Shown piece after piece: positions 58,731 to 64,000 of a stretch of DNA of 64,000 nucleotides. A program made the position numbers and the translations under genes. The notes below the pieces were generated by a model. It made no database searches, was not told where the DNA came from, and saw only the letters and a list, made by a program, of their open reading frames with translations. Within the stretch, counting starts at the first letter, position 1; each line of letters starts with the position of its first letter. Origin of the DNA: Periplaneta americana. Its lineage: Eukaryota > Arthropoda > Insecta > Blattodea > Blattidae. Location of the stretch: NCBI RefSeq assembly GCF_040183065.1, contig NC_091131.1, positions 102,673,330 through 102,737,329 of the forward strand, read 5' to 3'.

Positions 58731-60099
58731 AATGGCTTTTAAGGAACCCGTAAGTTCATTGCCGCCCTCACATAAGCCCGCCATCGGTCCCTAACCTGCA
58801 CAAGATTAATTCAGTCTCTATCATCATATCCCACCGTCTTCAAATCCATTTCAATATTATTCTCCCATCTACGTCTTGGTTCCCCAAAGGTATTTTTTCC
58901 TCCGGTCTCCCAACTAACACTCTATATGCATTTCTGGATCGCCCATACGTGATGCATGCCCTGCCCATCTCAAATGTCTGGATTTAATGTTCCTAATTAC
59001 GTCAGGTGAAGAAAACAATGCGTGCAGCTCTGCGTTGTGTAACTTTCTCTACTCTCCTGTAACTTCATCCCTCTTAGCACCGAATATTTTCCTAAGAACC
59101 TTATTCTCAAACACTCTTAATCTCTGTTCCTCTCTCAAAGTGAGAGTCAAAGTTTCACAACCATACAGAACAACCGATAATATAACTGTTTTATAAATTT
59201 TAACTTTCAGATTTTTTGACAGCAGACTAGATGAGAAAAGCTTCTCAACCGAATAATAACACGCATTTCTCATATTTATTCTGCGTTTAATTTCCTTCCG
59301 AGTGTAATTTATATTTGTTACTGTTGCTCCGAGATATTTGAATTTTTCCACCTCTTCGAAGGATAAATCTCCAATTTTTATATTTCCATTTCGTACAATA
59401 TTCTGGCCACGAGACATAATCATATACTTTGTCTTTTCGGGATTTACTTCCAAACCTATCTCTTTACTTGCTTCAAGTAAAATTTCCGTGCTTTCCTTAA
59501 TCGTTTGTGGATTTTCTCCTAACATATTCACATCATCCGCATAGACAAGAAGCTGATGTATCCCGTTCAATTCCAAACCCTGTCTGTTATCCTGAACTTT
59601 CCTAATGGCATATTCTAGAGCGAAATTAAAAAGTAAAGGTGATAGTGCATCTCCTTACTTTAGCCCGCAGTGAATTGGAAAAGCATCAGATAGGAACTGG
59701 CCTATACGGACTCTGTTGTATGTTTCACTGAGACACATTTTAATTAATCGGACTAGTTTCCTGGGAATACCAAATTCAATAAGAATATTATATAAAACTT
59801 CTCTCTTAGCCGAGTCATATGTCTTTTTGAAATCTATGAATAACTGATGTACTATACTCTTATACTCCCATTTTTCCTCCAATATCTGTCGGATACAAAA
59901 AATCTTATCAATAGTCTATCTATTACGCCTAAAACCGCACTGATGATCCCCAATAATTTCATCTACGTACGGAGTTAATCTTCTCAAAAGAATATTGGAC
60001 AAAACTTTGTATGACGTCAACAACAGTGATATTCCTCTAAAGTTACCACAGTCTCGTCCCCCTTCTTAAAAATAGGTACAATTATGGACTCCTTCCATT
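58731..60099 (-). pseudogene. RTE-like LINE, 5'-truncated copy 3
   Basis: It covers the reverse transcriptase and C-terminus of the family seen at 23088-26307. The minus strand has FIDFKKTYDSAKREVLYNIL (59882-59655), [20 protein letters not shown], and [20 protein letters not shown] with GAA where copy 1 has a stop. The extreme C-terminal frame (58750-59048) and the region above 59882 contain frameshifts and stops. It ends at GGCTTTTAAGG like the others. Confidence 0.92.
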
Positions 60100-60107
60100 T
60101 GTTGTCA

Positions 60108-60109
<2 letters not shown>

Positions 60110-60164
<55 letters not shown>
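60110..60164 (+). repeat. (AT)n microsatellite
   Basis: Pure AT dinucleotides at the truncated end of LINE copy 3, about 27 units. Confidence 0.95.
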
Positions 60165-60167
<3 letters not shown>

Positions 60168-60959
60168 CAGTCCTCTTACATTCTTGTTTCTGAGGTACTC
60201 GCCCTAACTCGCACAATAAGAAATGCATTCAACAACTGAATCGCTAATTGCAGAAACCCTACGTGTCCATTTTGAGTAAATTTTTCAGGAGAGACAAAAA
60301 AAAAAAGAATAATTACGTTCCAAAGCGTTTGGCATTTTTAAATTGCTACTTTTTCATTAAAGCATAATAATAAGGTGCAGTGTTTGACATACATGAACTT
60401 GAATGTTTTTCTTAAGTATTTGCTGGAAAAAATCTGAATTGCCAGGACACGTTGAGTTTCTACAATTTATGATGGTAACAATTATTTTATTCCTATAAAA
60501 CAATTACTAGGTGAAGAAGACGGAGGAGGACAATTTTTAAGGAACCTGTTTTAGAATGACTCTGTAGTGGGCGTTATGTTTGTGAGCACGGTGTCTATTT
60601 TAGGACACGTGACGTAATGTATACCTCGTGTGTTGTTGGGAGTTCTGTTTACGCTGTATCGGCGCAGATAATTCGATAAAATGCAGACTCTGTAGCGTAG
60701 CCGTACGGCGTACACAGTAAGATGATACAAAATTCCCTTCCTTTTCATCATCAATGTCTGTTCCAGCAATAGCCTGATTAAGATAAGCAACGATAATGCA
60801 CTACGCAATATAAAATAACCCTGAACTTAAAATGGACTTAAAATAGACAAATCGATGTTATACGGTATAAATGTCATTACAGTTTCATGGTGTCCCACTA
60901 CTCATCCTTTCCGTGATATTTCAATGTTTTTTTTTTTTTTAACGGTGGCTTAGACGGTA
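60165..60959. other. Unassigned sequence
   Basis: No repeat or gene recognised. A T homopolymer lies at about 60927-60940. Confidence 0.3.
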
Positions 60960-62552
60960 TCGTTAGAGACTCGGGAGGTCCCTTGTGTTTACTTTGTTTT
61001 TGTACACTACGCTTTTAATCCACCCCCACAGACAAAACCGACAAGTGTACGGTCTGAGGTCCTTGGTGGCCAATGCACGTGACTACCGGTGCCGATCGGG
61101 GAATGTGAAATTATGTCACCTGACGGCTAAAATGTATAGGAGCTCCGACACGCTGTAAGATTATATCCATCCTTGTAACCAAGGGAACTACCAACAACTG
61201 TTTCTCTACACTCAGGGTTGCCAGATGATTCCAGACCAATGTTGCCAACTATACACCAACATGCGCCATAAAGAAGCCAATTATCTCTGAATTTGATAGT
61301 GAAAGGAGTAATAAACTTAAAAAAAAAAACCTTACAGTGTATTATGAACATAACCACTTATATTCATTCATAAATTTGTAATAATTTTATTGTTAATATT
61401 ATTTAATAAAAAGATATATGATCATTAAATGACATTATTCAGCTATGTGTATCTCTGATACTTGCATTTTGCTGTTTGTTCAGCCTGTATTCCGTTGTTT
61501 ACAGAAATTACATACTTTATAAATTGCTTCATTCGAATTTTTCTTAAAATCTGTAACCCCTTGAAACCAGGCTGAAAATATTAATTTTCTGCATTAGATG
61601 AGTCTGTAGTCTAATGATGCATTGTTTAAAATGGTGGTTATTTTGAATTATGACTAAATACCGGTACCGAATTTTGAGGCTTGAATATATAATTTTAATT
61701 AAATTACAATTTTAGCCAGGACCAGTTCTCCCACTCCTTGTACCAAGTGAACGAATCTGCTAAATGCTAATAGGCCGGTAAAATCGCTTAATTCCTGCTA
61801 TTATTAGTTAACGGCTTACTGCTCAACATCATTTCTATTAATTTTATCGAAGTTTAGAAATAAAGCATAGAAATTAATTTCATATAGGCCTATTTTAAAC
61901 TAAAAGTTTAATTGATAATAAAATCCACTTGTTTAATCCAGTAATGTTATATATTTATATGCATTAATTCCACTTAATATTAAAAACATCATTGTAAATC
62001 GCAGATCATACACGTTGTAGATCCCCGAGCCAGAGCCTGGGAAGTCTTTTACGCAATCTTGAACGTTACTCTGCCTTTTATTGAAAATGAACGGAACTAC
62101 AATAACTGACGAATATTGACGTTCTGAAGAATATTACGCACAGTGGATCACAGTATTGTGAAAAAAATTGTTTTAGTTAAATTATTTTTATAATTTTAAC
62201 ATTAAAGACGCCAGAAAAGTAGCCAGGTCGCCAAGTGGAAATTTTCGTCGCCGCAAGGAACATAAAAGACGCCAGAATGGCGACAAGTAGCCAAATATGG
62301 CAACTCTGTCTACACTCATTAAGAACAGTTCTGCCCACTGACGTTCTCAGAAGAACAAGCACTATTTCTTAGTAAGCAGTTAATATTGTACTTTGTCATT
62401 TGACATACCATCTGCAAGACTAGTTATGCGTAACATACAAAAGCTGTTTCTCCACACCCACAAAAAATTTGACACATGTTTATATGAACTTTTCTTTTAC
62501 CAGAACAGTCCATTTATCATCCCATAAAATTATTGTTATTCCACTTGAATCA
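60960..62552 (-). pseudogene. mariner-like element B, split by a hAT
   Basis: The left part (60960-61212) matches 5190-5430 of mariner A, with text such as TTGTTTTTGTACACT and GGTGGCCAATGCACGTGAC. The right part (62309-62552) matches about 6765-6930 (AGTTATGCGTAACATA and CATGTTTATATGAACTT). The terminal repeats are not preserved at the left end. No functional protein. Confidence 0.75.
61213..62308. mobile_element. Non-autonomous hAT inserted in mariner B
   Basis: It begins CAGGGTTGCC and ends with GGCAACTCTG, an inverted pair, and is flanked by a perfect 8-bp duplication TCTACACT (61205-61212 and 62309-62316). The interior is 1.1 kb of AT-rich DNA without a transposase. A direct pair, AAAGACGCCAGAA, lies near its right end at about 62204 and 62267. 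Confidence 0.9.
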
Positions 62553-63520
62553 CTTTGTATTTTCTTTGCATTTGTACGGAACTAATATTAAGATGAAGAA
62601 AATGCGGACGTGAAATAATAAATTATGAAGATAAAGAAAAATTTTGTCAAAAGCATTTACCGTCACTAAATGGGCAAACACATACAACGTATTGCCGCAT
62701 TGGTCAGGTGGCAGAACGCTGGCTTACAAAGATCGCAGACCGGAGCTTAAATGTCGGCGATGGCGGAGTTATATTTGTTATGAACAAAGTCAAGGCAATA
62801 AGTGTTATTCTCGGTGTTCTCTAGATTTGCCCACGTCATTCCACCAACACTCTCTAACATTCCCCTTTTATTATCATCTCCGTCTCCAAAAATATGGCAC
62901 CACTAGTGTCCTCCAATCTGGATGATCCTCGCGGTTTGTCAAAGCATTGGCAGATGTAAATGGTGGTAGATTATAGACAACTCATATCTACATAAGAGCA
63001 CCGGAGTCCCTTAGATTCATGCTTGCTTAATGGGAACATGAGCCGTCGTGTACGGCAGACAACCACCAGAGATATGAGATATGGATTTGATGGTTGGAGA
63101 TAAATGCATAGTGTGGCGGATGGTGAGCCGGCTGAAGTGGGCATCACAATCGGCACGCAACTCATTCCATCACGGATACGCAAAAAAACTTTTTTGGACT
63201 GAAGTGCTACAAGCGTCTCTATACTCCATAGCAGGCTTGCAGAACTGGGCGCCAATTGTGGCGTACGTTACAAGTCGGAATGCCACTTTTCCCTTCCTTT
63301 TACCCCACGCGTTATTGTCTTGGTAGAGGAGGGGATTTCTATTAAGTGTCTTTGTTATGTGATTGCGTACGGGTCATAGAGACGTCATTCAACGCCGGTG
63401 AACTTGGACGGGGAACCAACGCTTTCCCCATACTTCCACCCCTCTCTAACCAGTTCTGCATCGCTGCTCTATAGTCTATACGTACATATATATATATATA
63501 TTCAAGATTGACAATTCTTC
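62553..63520. other. Unassigned sequence, possible SINE fragment
   Basis: TTGGTCAGGTGGCAGAACGC near 62700 resembles a tRNA A box, but no B box was found. Otherwise nothing recognised. A short AT run lies at 63486-63502. Confidence 0.3.
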
Positions 63521-63524
63521 GTGC

Positions 63525-63750
63525 GTCGGCCTGGGTGGCGCAGTCGGTAGAGTGCTGGCCTGTGCTCGAGGTTGCGCGTTCGATCCCGGCCCAGGTCGAT
63601 GACATTTAAGTATGCTTAAATGCGACTGGCTCATGTGAGTAGATTTACTGGCCTGTAAAAGAATTCCAGCGGGACAAAATTACGGCACACTGGTGACGCT
63701 GATATAACCTCGGCAGTTGCGAGCGTTGTTAAATAAAACATGATTTAATT
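63525..63750 (+). repeat. tRNA-derived SINE, family 1, copy 2
   Basis: The head has an A box (GTGGCGCAGTCGGTAGAGTG) and a B box (CGTTCGATCCCGG). The body includes GACATTTAAGTATGCTTAAA and the tail GCGAGCGTTGTTAAATAAAA. It matches 2438-2669 from end to end. Confidence 0.92.
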
Positions 63751-64000
63751 TAATTTCTTCCTGTCCTGTACGAAGTTAACATAAGACTAAATCATAATTG
63801 GTCAAGGGACATGTTTTAATTTTAATGTTAATAATTATCATACGATAAACGCAAGACAAAAATAAACTACTTGAAGCTAACTGAGAAAACATGTTTCAAA
63901 TGAAAACACCCACATTGTTGGTTTTTGCACCTGGATATGAAAATTTGTGAAGTAACTGCTAATAAAGGTTGTCTGCTAAACACAGGAATAAATAAAGTAA
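63751..64000. other. Unassigned sequence to the window end
   Basis: AT-rich; no feature recognised. Confidence 0.3.

Noticed and set aside
62640-63330. Open frames of 80-94 codons at the right end
   Set aside because: Mixed frames with no domain, no splice sites and no composition shift.
2438-63750. Functional tRNA genes at the SINE heads
   Set aside because: Good A and B boxes occur, but the heads run directly into SINE bodies, lack a complete acceptor stem pairing and end in shared SINE tails with target duplications.
1-64000. CRISPR arrays, riboswitches, bacterial operons
   Set aside because: No regularly spaced direct repeats with spacers and all host genes show introns; the sequence is animal nuclear DNA.

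Overview
The window looks like nuclear DNA of an insect, most plausibly a large, repeat-rich genome of the cockroach/termite kind. Introns and intergenic DNA are AT-rich, coding exons are short and GC-rich with GT/AG splice sites, and most of the sequence is transposon debris: several tRNA-derived SINE families, RTE-like and other LINEs, mariner/Tc1, Tigger-like, hAT and PIF/Harbinger elements, and palindromic MITEs. There are no operons, no CRISPR array and no bacterial features. The species call is an inference from gene structure and repeats.

Only two host genes are supported, both on the + strand. The first, at 3570-26905, is the 3' end of histidine decarboxylase (Hdc): four exons (3570-3906, 12968-13141, 18562-18732, 26712-26905) joined by three introns of about 9.1, 5.4 and 8.0 kb, all phase 1. 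The encoded part is the C-terminal end of the PLP-dependent decarboxylase fold plus the insect-type tail; the upstream exons, including the catalytic lysine, lie outside the window. The second gene begins at 45166 with a signal-peptide exon, continues at 52832-53144 with an exon encoding a strongly hydrophobic segment, and runs off the right end of what I can resolve. I do not recognise its family.

Everything else is mobile or unassigned. 1-27 kb (Hdc introns and 3' flank) holds SINEs, a mariner that swallowed a LINE that swallowed a palindromic MITE (4.8-6.9 kb), hAT relics (9.5-10.4 and 14.4-15.3 kb), a hAT MITE whose right target-site duplication was later hit by a TTA-targeting MITE (13.45-13.86 kb), a Tigger-like/LINE nest (15.6-17.9 kb), a three-armed foldback element (18.8-19.6 kb) and a nearly intact 3.2-kb RTE-like LINE (23.1-26.3 kb) inserted in a SINE. 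27-45 kb is intergenic, with a palindromic MITE just after the Hdc stop, mariner remnants, two long hAT-type elements (31.1-33.2 and 37.7-40.2 kb), a 430-bp polypurine tract and a second RTE-like copy carrying a SINE. 45-64 kb holds the second gene, a ZBED-type hAT (49.4-52.2 kb) in its intron, a Harbinger element inserted in the target duplication of a 1.8-kb non-coding element (53.7-57.3 kb), a repeat that is the inverted partner of one at the left end of the window, a third RTE-like copy, and a mariner split by a hAT.

The insertion order can be read in several places from exact target-site duplications, so the window is a good record of successive transposon waves. Boundaries given for degenerate repeats are approximate, and all family assignments rest on motifs read by eye.
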